Source: Novosphingobium sp. FKTRR1 (GTDB lineage Bacteria; Pseudomonadota; Alphaproteobacteria; Sphingomonadales; Sphingomonadaceae). From it: a DNA stretch of 64,000 nucleotides. Shown in pieces: positions 52,161-61,945 of the stretch. The stretch spans positions 1 through 64,000 of the forward strand of contig NZ_JAIZDA010000019.1 of the NCBI RefSeq assembly GCF_020404405.1, given 5' to 3'. The position numbers and the translations under genes were made by a program. Under the pieces are notes generated by a model. The model had not been told where the DNA came from and did no database searches. It saw nothing but the letters and a program-made list of their open reading frames with translations. The stretch's first letter is position 1. Every line of letters starts with the position of its first letter.

Positions 52161-52796
52161 CTAACACGCGAGCCCCCCGTTGAGAACGATCGCAGGTATC
52201 GACTCGCCTGAGCTGTTCCGCAGCCTCCACTCTTCAATCTGATCCCAGTGGTGCAGCGTTTCGCCTATCTCATCTCTCCCCTTCAGAAGCGCCGCCTTAC
52301 GGCCTTCGTCGATATCGAAGGTGAAAGCATGGCCCAACGCGCACTCTATCCGCTGGCGAACCAGGTCGATCTTTACGAAGGCGGTGGTGGAGCTACCGAC
52401 CAAAACCTGAAGGAATTCATGGTCCTCGGGATCAAGGACGATCGGCAGGATACCGTTCTTGAAGCAGTTATTGTAAAAGATGTCCGCAAAGCTTTTTGCG
52501 ATGATCGCGCTGATGCCGAAATCGATTAGTGCCCAAGGCGCATGCTCTCGACTTGAGCCGCAGCCGAAATTGCTACCTGCAACCAAAATGCCGGCCTTTC
52601 GCCAAGGATCCTGATTGAGAATAAATGCCGGATTTTCAGCACCATCGCCACGATACCGCATCCGCGCGAACAGTGCGCCTCCAAGGCCGGCTCGGCTGAC
52701 CGTCTTGAGAAATTCGCCCGGCAGAATCTTGTCGGTATCGATGTTGTCCAGCGGCAGGGGCGCGGCGATTGCCTCGAGATCAGTGAATTTCCGCAT
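52161..52796 (-). CDS. leuD: Isopropylmalate isomerase small subunit (LeuD-like)
   Basis: 211 residues from ATG 52796, overlapping the leuC stop as TGATG. Features of the aconitase swivel domain: LPLDNIDTDKILPGEFLKTV, ILVAGSNFGCGSSREHAPWA and FYNNCFKNGILPI, all standard for LeuD. With LeuC it shifts a hydroxyl between adjacent carbons of an alkylmalate through a dehydrated intermediate. There is no leuA or leuB nearby; the partners are an HMG-CoA-lyase-like gene and a class III CoA-transferase, so a catabolic rather than leucine-biosynthetic role is likely. Confidence 0.9.
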   Translation of the reverse strand: MRKFTDLEAIAAPLPLDNIDTDKILPGEFLKTVSRAGLGGALFARMRYRGDGAENPAFILNQDPWRKAGILVAGSNFGCGSSREHAPWALIDFGISAIIAKSFADIFYNNCFKNGILPIVLDPEDHEFLQVLVGSSTTAFVKIDLVRQRIECALGHAFTFDIDEGRKAALLKGRDEIGETLHHWDQIEEWRLRNSSGESIPAIVLNGGLAC

Positions 52797-54202
52797 CACG
52801 AATAGGTCCTGACATCGACAATCGCGCCGGCGACCGCCGCCGCTGCCGCCATAGCCGGCGACATAAGGTGAGTCCTACCGCCAGGCCCCTGACGTCCCTC
52901 GAAATTGCGATTGGAAGTCGAGGCGCAGCGTTGTCCGGGCGACAAGCGATCCGGGTTCATGCCCAGGCACATCGAACAGCCCGCTTCCCGCCATTCAAAT
53001 CCGGCATTGCGGAATATGTCGGCAAGACCTTCCTCTTCTGCTTGACGCTTCACACTGCCTGAACCGGGCACAACGAGCGCACGTACACCGTTAGCAACAT
53101 GACGACCCGCAGCAATCGCTGCGGCACTACGTAAGTCCTCGATCCGGCCATTCGTGCAGCTGCCGATGAAGACGACATCAATCGGCACACCCATGATCGC
53201 TTGCCCCTGCCGCAGGCCCATATAATCCAGCATGGCGCGCGCCTGATCCTGACGCTGAGAAGGCAAGGCCTCCACCAGGGGTATCGTCTCGTCGACGCGG
53301 ATCACCGCTTCCGGACTGGTTCCCCATGTCACCATCGGAACGACCTCCCTGGCATCCACGACGATCTCGCGGTCAAATTTCGCCCCAGGATCAGAACATA
53401 GGCAGCGCCAGCGATCGATCGCCCGCTCGTAAGCCGCCCCCGTCGGACCACCGGGCCTGTCTTTCAGATAAGCAAAAGTCTTGCTGTCTGGGGCAATCAG
53501 ACCCGCACGCGCGCCGGCCTCGATCGACATGTTGCAGACCGTCATCCTTCCCGCCATGTCGAGATCCGTGATCGCCTCGCCGGCATATTCGATGACATGA
53601 CCGTTTCCACCGGCGGTCCCCAGCTTCCCGATGATATGAAGGATCAGATCCTTCGCTGTTACACCGGTCGGAAGAGTCTTCTCGACCTGCACGCGTAGCG
53701 TGCGTGCCGGCTTTTGCCGCAAGGTCTGGGTTGCAAGGACATGCTCTACCTCCGACGTCCCGATGCCGAAGGCCAAGGCGCCAAAGGCGCCATGGGTTGA
53801 GGTGTGACTATCCCCGCAGACGATCGTCATTCCGGGAAGCGTCAGGCCGAGTTCCGGGCCAATGACATGCACGATGCCCTGCGCCTCGCTGCGCAGAGGA
53901 ACATAGGGAACCCCGAATTCAGCCACGTTGCGTTCGAGGGTCTCGACCTGGATTCTGCTGTCGGCATCGCTGATCGGCCGATCACGATCTTCCGTCGGAA
54001 CATTATGATCTGCGACCGCGATCGTCAGCTCGGGGTGCGGTAGCCGTCTGCGCGCAATGCGCAACCCTTCGAACGCCTGCGGACTGGTGACCTCATTCAC
54101 CAGATGACGGTCGATCTGAAGAAGCCATGACCCATCATCGAGTTCGAGGATCGCGTGAGCATCCCAAATCTTCTCGAACAGCGTGCGTGGCTTGCCCGTC
54201 AT
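52796..54202 (-). CDS. leuC: Isopropylmalate isomerase large subunit (LeuC-like)
   Basis: 468 residues from ATG 54202, overlapping the lyase stop as ATGA. Aconitase-family [4Fe-4S] ligands: [10 protein letters not shown] (Cys ~345) and [12 protein letters not shown] (two Cys ~405-408); substrate motif [20 protein letters not shown]. Opening [16 protein letters not shown] is the standard LeuC start. In a leucine operon one would expect leuA/leuB; here it is embedded in the catabolic run. Likely substrate is a citramalate/methylmalate- or isopropylmalate-like diacid. Confidence 0.92.
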   Translation of the reverse strand: MTGKPRTLFEKIWDAHAILELDDGSWLLQIDRHLVNEVTSPQAFEGLRIARRRLPHPELTIAVADHNVPTEDRDRPISDADSRIQVETLERNVAEFGVPYVPLRSEAQGIVHVIGPELGLTLPGMTIVCGDSHTSTHGAFGALAFGIGTSEVEHVLATQTLRQKPARTLRVQVEKTLPTGVTAKDLILHIIGKLGTAGGNGHVIEYAGEAITDLDMAGRMTVCNMSIEAGARAGLIAPDSKTFAYLKDRPGGPTGAAYERAIDRWRCLCSDPGAKFDREIVVDAREVVPMVTWGTSPEAVIRVDETIPLVEALPSQRQDQARAMLDYMGLRQGQAIMGVPIDVVFIGSCTNGRIEDLRSAAAIAAGRHVANGVRALVVPGSGSVKRQAEEEGLADIFRNAGFEWREAGCSMCLGMNPDRLSPGQRCASTSNRNFEGRQGPGGRTHLMSPAMAAAAAVAGAIVDVRTYS

Positions 54203-55119
54203 GCCGTCTCCTCCCGCCGCGCTTGCGCGGTCAACGCATCTCGAACCCGCCCTCCCACACACGCGCCAGGCAGCGTTGCGGCGCTGCCTGCTGCCTCCAG
54301 CAGCCGGGAAAGATCGATCCCTGTAGAGATGCCCATCTTGCCGAAGGTCCAGACCAAATCCTCGGTCGCGACATTTCCCGTAGCGCCCGGGGCGAACGGA
54401 CAACCGCCAAGGCCGCCAAAGGATGAGTCGATCACAGCCACACCGGCATTAAAGGCGGCGAGCGCGTTTGCGACGCCGAGGCCATAGGTATCATGACCAT
54501 GAAAAGCCCATTGACGGATTTGTGGGAAGTGTTGCCTTGCCACCTGAAACAGATCGCCGACCTTGTCGGGGGTGATGCGACCGGTAGTATCGCACAGGCA
54601 GAATTCGGCCCCGGCTGACACCGCAGCGAGAGCCTCGATAAGATCCAGGGTCGCTACCGGATTGACGGGACCGTCGAATGGGCAATCGAACGATGTCGCG
54701 AGGTTCAGACGAATTCGCGTGCCTTCAGGAAGCAGTGCCACGATGGCGCGAAAATCCTCTACCGACTCTCGCGGCGTCCTTAGCACGTTGCTTCGATTAT
54801 GCTTGGGGGAGACAGAAAGAACAAAGGCAAGATGCCGTGCGTCCGCCGCAAGCGCGCGTTCGGCCTGGCGCTGACTTGGTACGAGGACTTGTACGTCCAG
54901 CCCAGGCTTGGTCGCACAATAGGCCAGCAATTCAGGCGCATCCGCCATTTGTGGGACCGCCCGTGGGCTGACAAACGCCGTCGCTTCCATTCGCCGAATC
55001 CCGGCATCGTAAAGCAGGTCGATCAAGCCCGCCTTCTGCTCGGTCGGAATGAACTGGTTGATCGGCTGGAAGCCATCCCTGGGTCCGACCTCTACGATCG
55101 ATACAGACGCGGCGCTCAT
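54199..55119 (-). CDS. HMG-CoA lyase-like enzyme
   Basis: 306 residues. DRE-TIM signature [10 protein letters not shown] (~11), metal-binding [20 protein letters not shown] (~210) and the catalytic-cysteine loop [15 protein letters not shown] (235-249). The family cleaves 3-hydroxy-3-methylacyl-CoA diacids by retro-aldol/Claisen reaction, usually releasing acetyl-CoA; members also cleave citramalyl-CoA and longer branched analogues. The neighbouring CaiB transferase could supply the CoA ester and LeuDC could place the hydroxyl. Starts with an ATGA overlap with the CaiB gene. Confidence 0.9.
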   Translation of the reverse strand: MSAASVSIVEVGPRDGFQPINQFIPTEQKAGLIDLLYDAGIRRMEATAFVSPRAVPQMADAPELLAYCATKPGLDVQVLVPSQRQAERALAADARHLAFVLSVSPKHNRSNVLRTPRESVEDFRAIVALLPEGTRIRLNLATSFDCPFDGPVNPVATLDLIEALAAVSAGAEFCLCDTTGRITPDKVGDLFQVARQHFPQIRQWAFHGHDTYGLGVANALAAFNAGVAVIDSSFGGLGGCPFAPGATGNVATEDLVWTFGKMGISTGIDLSRLLEAAGSAATLPGACVGGRVRDALTAQARREETA

Positions 55120-56348
55120 TTCAACACTCCAGCACGCTCGAGTTCGAGAAGGCGGGACTCATCATAGCCGAGCAATTCCCTTGCAATGGAACGGCTATCG
55201 GCGCCGATGTCGGGCCCGGTGTTGCGCACCTGGCCGGCACCGTCCGGGAAATGGGGCACGATACCCGGATGAAGGACGGTGCCGAGCAGGGGATCGTTGA
55301 CTTCGCGTACCATACCGCGTGCACGATATTGAGGGTCGCGCGCAATATCCTCGGCCGTGTATACTTTCGAAGCGGGGATATCCGCATCGGCAAGCATCTT
55401 CGAGAGAGCCTCCGCGGGATGACAACGGCTCCAATGCTCTATCAACGCATCAAGCTCGCGCGCGTATTGAACGCGCTGGGCGTTCCCTTGGAAGCGCGGA
55501 TCGTCAAGCAGGTCAGTTCGGGCCATGAGACCGAGCAATTTGACGAAAAGCGGCTCAGAGTTGGCGGCTATAAGAATCCACTGCCCATCGGAGGTCGGAT
55601 AGGCATTTGACGGGGCGGCAGTGGCAATTGCTCCTCCCGTCGGCTGCTTGACTTTGCCCAACGCACCGAACTCGGGAAGCATGCCTTCCATCAGGCTGAG
55701 CACACTCTCTGTCAGAGCGACGTCGACAGTCTGGAAGCGCAGATTGGAGCCAAATCTCTCCCTGCGCCAAAGGGCCGAGACGATGCCGAAGGCGGCGTAC
55801 AATCCCGCCAACGAATCTCCGACACTGACGCCTACGCGGACAGGAGGAAGATCGTAGGTCCCCGGCGGATGGTTGGTCAGGTGCCGGATGCCTCCAATCG
55901 CCTCACCGATCACACCAAAGGCGGCCTGATTACGTCCCGGTCCACTTTGGCCATAGCCCGAGATATGGGCGACGATCAGGTTCGGCTGTCGCTGTCGCAG
56001 CACTTCTGGCGCCAGTCCCATCTTGGCGAGCTGGCCCGGACGAAAATTCTCCACCACGACGTCGCAATGCTCGACGAGGTCGAGCAGGACATCCCGGCCC
56101 GCCGGCGCTTTGAGGTCGAGCGCGACGCTGCGTTTGTTGCGTCCGTGAACCGACCACCATAAGGAACGTCCGTCCACCTGGGCGCCCCATTGCCGCACGG
56201 GATCACCTTGAGGCGGCTCGATCTTGATGATTTCGGCGCCCAGATCCCCAAGCAAGCGCGTACAGAAAGGCGCGGCTACGAAATGGCCGATTTCCAGCAC
56301 TCGGATGCCCGACAGCACGCCACCCGCGCCCTCCTGCTCATAACTCAT
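55116..56348 (-). CDS. Class III (CaiB/formyl-CoA type) CoA-transferase
   Basis: 410 residues. Family features GIRVLEIGHFVAAPFCTRLL, LGAEIIKIEPPQGDPVR, NKRSVALDLK and the catalytic aspartate D178 in VGVSVGDSLAGLYAAFG. Class III transferases move CoA between carboxylates through a glutaryl/aspartyl anhydride-type intermediate without a ping-pong release of the free donor acid. Here it would activate the diacid cleaved by the lyase, using a donor such as succinyl-CoA. Overlaps the lyase and SnoaL-like genes as ATGA on both sides. Confidence 0.92.
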   Translation of the reverse strand: MSYEQEGAGGVLSGIRVLEIGHFVAAPFCTRLLGDLGAEIIKIEPPQGDPVRQWGAQVDGRSLWWSVHGRNKRSVALDLKAPAGRDVLLDLVEHCDVVVENFRPGQLAKMGLAPEVLRQRQPNLIVAHISGYGQSGPGRNQAAFGVIGEAIGGIRHLTNHPPGTYDLPPVRVGVSVGDSLAGLYAAFGIVSALWRRERFGSNLRFQTVDVALTESVLSLMEGMLPEFGALGKVKQPTGGAIATAAPSNAYPTSDGQWILIAANSEPLFVKLLGLMARTDLLDDPRFQGNAQRVQYARELDALIEHWSRCHPAEALSKMLADADIPASKVYTAEDIARDPQYRARGMVREVNDPLLGTVLHPGIVPHFPDGAGQVRNTGPDIGADSRSIARELLGYDESRLLELERAGVLK

Positions 56349-56983
56349 GCGTCCACCACGTCTTTCGCGGCGCCGCTCAACTGCTTGTAGTTGCTCACCC
56401 GCGCCGGATCGACGTTGAGGGGCCGCCGATAAGAGGGGTCGAGTTCGTTGCGGCTAGGCTGCGGGGCAGTTTCAGCCACCTTGAACTCGAACGGTTGCAG
56501 GCAGTCGTAATTCGGACCGCCCTCAGCCGTTTTCGAGCCTTCGATCGTGTTGATAGAGGGCGCAACCCAGTCAACGATATATTCGCGGGCAACGATGCCC
56601 CATTTGCCATCCCGTTTTTCCATGCGATCAATGTAACGACCGCCAATGGCGCTGAACGGGGCGCCAGTCTTGTTCATTCCGGAATAGGACAGGTAGGTCT
56701 CGCAATGAGCGACGTCGCCGTCGATCCAGGCGAGGTGATTACCGATCATATGCTGGGTCGCACTATGGTTTTCCGAGTGCATCTTGCTAACCCAGGTCCA
56801 GAACTCATCCGGCGATCCCACAAACATACTGTGATCGTCGATCGCATCCTCATGATAGGCCGACAGCACCATCTCCTTATCGAGGCGGTCGACGCCTCGG
56901 CAGTAGCGGTTCACGACATCCAGGATCTCCTGCCGATCCATAAGATAGGTCAGCTTCTCCTGCATCTCTTCAAGCGTCATCAT
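56345..56983 (-). CDS. SnoaL-like / NTF2-fold protein
   Basis: 212 residues, longer than minimal SnoaL proteins because of a C-terminal tail (TAPQPSRNELDPSYRRPLNV). Residues ~10-140 have the SnoaL_4 pattern: LMDRQEILDVVNRYCRGVDR, DAIDDHSMFVGSP, HMIGNHLAWIDGDVAHCETY, GGRYIDRMEKRDGKWGI. Such proteins act as isomerases, dehydratases or hydroxylase partners on ring substrates. No cofactor motif is visible. Overlaps the CaiB gene and the Gfo/Idh gene, showing operon membership. Confidence 0.8.
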   Translation of the reverse strand: MMTLEEMQEKLTYLMDRQEILDVVNRYCRGVDRLDKEMVLSAYHEDAIDDHSMFVGSPDEFWTWVSKMHSENHSATQHMIGNHLAWIDGDVAHCETYLSYSGMNKTGAPFSAIGGRYIDRMEKRDGKWGIVAREYIVDWVAPSINTIEGSKTAEGGPNYDCLQPFEFKVAETAPQPSRNELDPSYRRPLNVDPARVSNYKQLSGAAKDVVDA

Positions 56984-58089
56984 TGGCTGCTTCTCCGGTT
57001 CCAGTCTGCCGCACGTTCGATGCGATCGAGCAGACGGTGTGTTTGGACGGCGTCGGCAAAGGTGGGAGCGGTCGAGGAGCCCGTGGCGAGATCCTCGTGG
57101 ACTGCGCGGTAGGCATGCGCGACCGCATCGGAATATCCCGACGGGTCGGTCCCAACGAGGCGGAATTCTGCCGGAACGGACAGGGGGCCTAGAGGTTCGC
57201 CGCCCCGGCGCCCCTGAATCCGCACATGGCCATATTGAAGGTGACCGGAGTCGCCTTCAACGATCAGATCACCTCCACGACCGTTGATCTCCCAGCGGAA
57301 ACCGCATGTTGGGGCATCTCCTCCACGATACTGAAGCGCGACGATCGCGCCACCATCAAGGGTACCGCCAACGACAACCTGATCCGGAGCGGTCGCCTCG
57401 ACTGTACCGTCGCCATCAATGAGTTCGACCGAGCGATGGCCCGTCGCCAAACTCGCATGCAGACGGGAGAAGTCGCCGAGAACCCAGGTAAACACATCGA
57501 TCATATGACCGAAGGGGATGCTCAGCATCGTGGCGCCCGTGGTATAGTCGAGCACATAAGCCATGTTTGCCATGCTGGCACCGCCCCAAGGGAAGCCGCC
57601 CGAGCCGATGACATTGGACGAAATCACCTCGCCGACATAGCCTTGCCGGATCAGATCGCGCAGATATCGAAGGGCCGGTGCGCTCCTTCCCTGCAAGCCG
57701 GCGAATGCCGAAACGCCCCGCGCCTGCGCGCCGGCCGACATCGCGCAGGCCTCATCCACGCCCTTCCCGAGTGGCCATTCGCAATAGACGGCTTTGCCAC
57801 GCCCGAGAGCGTGGGCGACCAACTCCGCATGGTGCGGCACCTTGACGGTAACAACCACCAGGTCCACTTCCGCTCTGGCGACGAGTTCGGCAGGGTCGGC
57901 GGTGGCAAAGCCGATGCCATAAGCCTCCCGGGCCGCCCTGGCGCTGTCCGGCGTCGATGCGGACAGCCCTTTGATAACAAACCGATCCGGCATGGCACGG
58001 AGCGCCTCGAGATGAGATGTAGCGGCCCAGCCCCCCTTGGCGCTCAATCCGACAATGCCGACGCCGAGCGGTGTGCTTGTTGCGGGCAT
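56980..58089 (-). CDS. Gfo/Idh/MocA-family oxidoreductase
   Basis: 369 residues. Rossmann opening GVGIVGLSAKGGWAATSHLE, then the family motif ELVAHALGRGKAVYCEWPLG with the 'EKP' position as EWP (Lys replaced by Trp), which is unusual because that Lys normally helps catalysis. The C-terminal domain (residues ~130-370) is the usual alpha/beta fold. It is expected to oxidise a sugar-like or cyclic alcohol with NAD(P), although the missing lysine leaves doubt. ATG overlaps the P450 stop (TAATG). Confidence 0.85.
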   Translation of the reverse strand: MPATSTPLGVGIVGLSAKGGWAATSHLEALRAMPDRFVIKGLSASTPDSARAAREAYGIGFATADPAELVARAEVDLVVVTVKVPHHAELVAHALGRGKAVYCEWPLGKGVDEACAMSAGAQARGVSAFAGLQGRSAPALRYLRDLIRQGYVGEVISSNVIGSGGFPWGGASMANMAYVLDYTTGATMLSIPFGHMIDVFTWVLGDFSRLHASLATGHRSVELIDGDGTVEATAPDQVVVGGTLDGGAIVALQYRGGDAPTCGFRWEINGRGGDLIVEGDSGHLQYGHVRIQGRRGGEPLGPLSVPAEFRLVGTDPSGYSDAVAHAYRAVHEDLATGSSTAPTFADAVQTHRLLDRIERAADWNRRSSQ

Positions 58090-59345
58090 TAACCGGCAAT
58101 CCGCAATCCGGGTGTGAAAGTCACGTTGAGGCTTTCCAGAGCATGGATCTGAAAGTGCTCCATGAACTTTGGCGCCGGATGCTTATCCGAGATTTGGATG
58201 TTCTGCAGTCGTTCCAGCAGCCGGGTTATCGCGACGCGCATTTCCATGCGCGCAAGCTGATTGCCGACACAGAAGTGGATGCCCCGGCCGAACGCGAGGT
58301 GGTTGCGAACGCCCTTGCGATCGATGTCGATCTTTTCCGGGCACTCCCATTTGGCCTTATCGTAATTCCCGGCGAGGTAGCTGACCTGAACCACGGATTC
58401 CTTCGGGATCGCTACGCCCTGCAGTTCGGTGTCCTGCGTCGTGTAGCGATATTGATGCGGGACGGGCGCATGTGCGCGCAGCATTTCCTCGATCACTGCC
58501 GGGATCATTGTGGGATCGCCGAGCAGGCGCGCCTTCAACACCGGATCGCTCAGGATCATGTACATAGCACTTGTAATGCCGGTCGTCGTGGTCTCGTTGC
58601 CCGCGACAAGGATGAGCTGCGCGATCATCAAAAGCTGACCCATCGTCAGCTTTTCGCCATTGACCTCCGCATGGACGAGCCGGCTCAACATATTGTCGTT
58701 GGGCGCGGCTTCATACTCGCGCGCTCGGGCGGCGAGATAGTTCTGCATATCGATCATCCGATCGGTCAGCATGAGCTCGCGATCAGGAGGGCAATTCGGA
58801 TCATTGCGATCGACCCAGGCCGTCGACCAGACCTTGAACTGCTCATAATCTTCGCGCGCCACGCCGAGCTGATCGGAAATGATGTACATTGGCAGGTGGA
58901 CGGCGAACCCTGATCCGAGATCGGTTTCGCCGTGCTCGATGAAGCCGTCGATCAGCTCATCCACCAGCTTTAGCGCGTAAGGCTCCAGCTTTTTGACATA
59001 GCTGGGCGTAAAGACCTTATCGACCAGCGCGCGGTGCAAACCATGTTCCGGCGGATCGGCAAATGCGAGCACATGCTCCTCGGGCCAACCGCGTTCACGG
59101 TAGCGCTTCGCAACCTCCTCCGACACCGACGTCTGCCGGTTAATCATGATAGGCGTTTTGCTGGAAAAGATTTCCGGATGGCTGTTGACGTAGTGAATGT
59201 CGTCGTACCGGCTGACAATGTACATCCCGGTGCCGGGATCACGATAGACGGGGGCTTCTTCAAGCAGCCGATTAAGGAACGGGAAAGGGCAGCGCTGCAC
59301 TTCGCCCGAGGCGTAGGTTCCCAGGTCGTCTTCCGTGATTTCCAT
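58089..59345 (-). CDS. Cytochrome P450 (second)
   Basis: 418 residues from ATG 59345, with GGAG 7 nt upstream; the open frame to 59402 has no ribosome site. All classical motifs are intact: I-helix LILVAGNETTTTGITS (AGNET), EEMLRAHAP (ExxR), heme loop AFGRGIHFCVGNQLARME with Cys359. C-helix region HGLHRALVDKVFTPSYVK. Resembles bacterial CYP families that hydroxylate terpenoids and steroids. A 133-nt gap precedes it, the largest on this part of the island, so it may have its own promoter. Any redox partner would be shared with the ferredoxin at 45415. Confidence 0.93.
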   Translation of the reverse strand: MEITEDDLGTYASGEVQRCPFPFLNRLLEEAPVYRDPGTGMYIVSRYDDIHYVNSHPEIFSSKTPIMINRQTSVSEEVAKRYRERGWPEEHVLAFADPPEHGLHRALVDKVFTPSYVKKLEPYALKLVDELIDGFIEHGETDLGSGFAVHLPMYIISDQLGVAREDYEQFKVWSTAWVDRNDPNCPPDRELMLTDRMIDMQNYLAARAREYEAAPNDNMLSRLVHAEVNGEKLTMGQLLMIAQLILVAGNETTTTGITSAMYMILSDPVLKARLLGDPTMIPAVIEEMLRAHAPVPHQYRYTTQDTELQGVAIPKESVVQVSYLAGNYDKAKWECPEKIDIDRKGVRNHLAFGRGIHFCVGNQLARMEMRVAITRLLERLQNIQISDKHPAPKFMEHFQIHALESLNVTFTPGLRIAG

Positions 59346-59478
59346 ATTCCCGCTCCACTGCCCCCGGCTCCGACTCTCTTGCGAAGTCGCCCAAGGCGGC
59401 ATTCAAAAGTTTGCTGGATTCGTGCTAGCAGACGAGCCGCCCGTGGCCTGTCACCGAGCACCGGGACAGCGGTGGCGA

Positions 59479-59880
59479 TCAGGCCGTAAGCACATGCGCG
59501 CCGCTCAGTGCGATATGCTCATCCTGGTCTGGCAGTGCGCCGGATACGCCGATCGCGCCGACACAGTATCCGTCATGGTAAAGTGGTATGCCGCCACGAA
59601 AAGGATGCAAGCCGGCGATCGCGATCATGGACGGCATAGCGCTGACGGCCTGCTCAAGTGACGCGGTGGACATATTCAACTCGACGGCCGTGCGCGCTTT
59701 GCCCTCAGCCACGCGCAGCGAAACGAGAGGCGCTCCCTCAAGCCGATCCAAGCGCAAAAGATGGCCGCCGTCATCGACGATGCAGATCGTTACCGCGAAC
59801 CCATCCGCTAGCGCGACGATGCGCGCTGCTTCCATGATGCGATCGATCTCGGAAACGGCGAGGCATGGCTGTGAAATCAT
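59479..59880 (-). CDS. GlcG/HbpS-family heme-binding-like protein
   Basis: 133 residues. The family's pattern EAARIVALADGFAVTICIVD followed by DDGGHLLRLDRLEGAPLVSL, and later GGIPLYHDGYCVGAIGVSGA, is complete. GlcG/HbpS proteins bind heme or small ligands and often accompany catabolic operons without a known catalytic role. The start overlaps the SDR 6 stop as ATGA. It is exported in some species, but no signal peptide is visible here. Confidence 0.88.
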   Translation of the reverse strand: MISQPCLAVSEIDRIMEAARIVALADGFAVTICIVDDGGHLLRLDRLEGAPLVSLRVAEGKARTAVELNMSTASLEQAVSAMPSMIAIAGLHPFRGGIPLYHDGYCVGAIGVSGALPDQDEHIALSGAHVLTA

Positions 59881-60791
59881 GAGCCTTCCTCGCTCGGCGC
59901 CATTGCGCCCGCATCCGCTGATTGCTCATCTATCTCGGGCGGCGCTGTCCGATACATGTCGAGTATGAAAGCGTCGATTTCCCTGTCCGTTCGGGAACCG
60001 GCCATATCACACATAAATTCCGCATCGCTGCCTACCGGATAGCGTGTCTCCGGCTTTTCCGCCTTCAAGGCGTGAACGACGATGGAAGCGACGATGTCGG
60101 GCGAAGTATATTTCTGGGCTGCCAGCCCTTCGTCCGCTCTGTATTTCATCTGCCGGTAAAGCCGACCGTACAACGCAGCCTCGTCCCCAGGCAGTTCGGC
60201 GATCACCTTTGCGAGCGATGCCTGGCTGCGTCGCATCATCTGCGTGTCGAGCGCGCCGGGCTGCACAAGAACGACCTCGACGCCCCACGCGCCGGCCTCC
60301 TGGCGCATGACGTCGACCATACCCTCAAGCGCGAATTTTGAAGCGACATAGCTCGCCATCATGGGCGTGGCGACTACGCCCGACCACGACCCTGTCAATA
60401 TGATCCGGCCCTTGGTCCGCCGAAGGGCCGGGAGGCACGCCTGGTAGACGGCGAGGTTGGAGAGACAATTGATTTCCATCGTACGGCGAAAGACGTCGAG
60501 CGATGTTGTTTCGGCCGGAGCGAAAGGGGCCACGGCCGCGCATATGATGACCGCGTTCAGCGATCCCAGATTATGGATAAGCCGTTCAACGGGCGTTTTG
60601 AGGTCCTCGGACCGGGCCAGATCGGCAACTTCGACCGCTGCACAGTCGGGACATGCTTTCGTGAAGGCAAAGAGGGTGTCGGCGCTCGAAACCGTGGCGC
60701 CAACCTTATATCCCGAGGTGAGCAGCGCCCGGGTGACGGAAAGGCCCATGCCTCCATTGCCGCCGATCACGAGAGCAGTAAGCTCGGTCAT
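59877..60791 (-). CDS. Short-chain dehydrogenase/reductase (SDR 6)
   Basis: 304 residues, longer than the usual 250. NAD(P) site GGNGGMGLSVTRALL (~9), catalytic Ser in ILTGSWSGVVATP and YVASK (~150). An ~60-residue C-terminal tail (ALKAEKPETRYPVGSDAEFM onward, then acidic) is like the 'classical-extended' carrier of retinol/steroid-type SDRs. Substrate unknown. Located between the kinase-like gene (28-nt gap) and the GlcG-like gene (overlap). Confidence 0.82.
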   Translation of the reverse strand: MTELTALVIGGNGGMGLSVTRALLTSGYKVGATVSSADTLFAFTKACPDCAAVEVADLARSEDLKTPVERLIHNLGSLNAVIICAAVAPFAPAETTSLDVFRRTMEINCLSNLAVYQACLPALRRTKGRIILTGSWSGVVATPMMASYVASKFALEGMVDVMRQEAGAWGVEVVLVQPGALDTQMMRRSQASLAKVIAELPGDEAALYGRLYRQMKYRADEGLAAQKYTSPDIVASIVVHALKAEKPETRYPVGSDAEFMCDMAGSRTDREIDAFILDMYRTAPPEIDEQSADAGAMAPSEEGS

Positions 60792-60819
60792 CGCGGAATG
60801 CCCCTGGCTGTCTCGGGCG

Positions 60820-61935
60820 TCACAGCGTTTCTCGAACGAGAGAGAGCGTGCGGTGATCTTCGACCGCGGTGGAGACCCTGAGCAGAGCGAGTGCCATCGT
60901 CTCCCAGCCGTAGCTTTCGGGCGGGCAGGTCAGCCAACCGATATATAATGTCCAGAGCGCCGCCCGGCGATGTTCGGTCCAGAGCACGTCGGAAGTGGGC
61001 GGCGAACCGACACCAAACTCGATCAGCTTGTCACGGTAGTAGTCGAGCAATGCCCGCTCATGCTCGCGTCGCTCAGCGATCGATAGGGCCGTATTGATGA
61101 TGTATGTCACATCGTGGAGCGCGAAACCTCTCACGCAGAGCTGCCAATCGTGCAGCCCCACGCTCAAATCGGGCATGCGGTAGGTATTTCCGATGTGCAG
61201 GTCGCCGTGCAGGAGGGTCTGTGGCAACGCTGCCTGGTGCCGCTTGTTGGCACACATGCCTGCGAACAGCTCCCGCTCGGTGGTGCCCAAGCGTTCCAGG
61301 AGTTCCCGCTTGAATTTGTGAAGTTCGAGTTGGCTGCGTATCCCCTCCTGGGGGATGACACTGCGCATGTGGTTCTCGACGCCGCCGCTCAGATGGGTTT
61401 CCACCCAGGCCAAGTCTCCCGCGAAGCGGTCGCTTTTCCAGTAGAGCGCATGAACCTTGGCAATGGCATCAAGGATATGCTTCACATTCTCGACGCCCAC
61501 TTCGTCGAGATTGCTTGGGAAGGTGGCGCCGCGGCTCGTCACGTCCTCCATGATCAGCAGGTAGCGTTTGGATTCCGGGTCGAAATGTCCGCCGAGCGAA
61601 GCGGGCGCCTCGATGGCAAGACTCGGCCGTATCCGGTTGTAGAAGTTGACCTCGTTCGCGAAGAGTCCGTCCAGCTGGCAATACCAGGCATCGGTCCCTT
61701 TCTTGCGCGGATCGAACGACAGCTTCAGAATGACATCCCTGGGTAAGTCCGCGGGAGCTTGCGCGGAATAGTCGAGCCTCGCGGTTGCGCGCGCGGAGGT
61801 TGAGACATCGCCGTCGCCATATTCATGGGATTTTATGATCGTAACGGAATCGACCGCGGCTCCGGGCACCACCTGGCCGACAATATCCGTCAAAAGAGCG
61901 GGGCTAAGATCATAGGGAGATGGCGGGATCTGCAT
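60820..61935 (-). CDS. Aminoglycoside-phosphotransferase-like kinase
   Basis: 371 residues from ATG 61935. The kinase catalytic loop is clear: LLHGDLHIGNTYRM (H243, D245, N250) followed by LHDWQLCVRG (metal-binding D263), with N-lobe lysine near residue 71. The family includes choline, homoserine and ecdysteroid-type kinases and several proteins of unknown role in steroid and terpenoid clusters. It may phosphorylate a pathway hydroxyl or act as a CoA-independent activator. Upstream SRPBCC gene is 10 nt away. Confidence 0.85.
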   Translation of the reverse strand: MQIPPSPYDLSPALLTDIVGQVVPGAAVDSVTIIKSHEYGDGDVSTSARATARLDYSAQAPADLPRDVILKLSFDPRKKGTDAWYCQLDGLFANEVNFYNRIRPSLAIEAPASLGGHFDPESKRYLLIMEDVTSRGATFPSNLDEVGVENVKHILDAIAKVHALYWKSDRFAGDLAWVETHLSGGVENHMRSVIPQEGIRSQLELHKFKRELLERLGTTERELFAGMCANKRHQAALPQTLLHGDLHIGNTYRMPDLSVGLHDWQLCVRGFALHDVTYIINTALSIAERREHERALLDYYRDKLIEFGVGSPPTSDVLWTEHRRAALWTLYIGWLTCPPESYGWETMALALLRVSTAVEDHRTLSLVRETL

Positions 61936-61945
61936 CACGGACTCC

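Noticed and set aside
52161..54202. leuDC as leucine biosynthesis genes
   Set aside because: No leuA or leuB nearby, and the tight overlap with lyase and CaiB genes points to catabolism; kept only as gene-family names.
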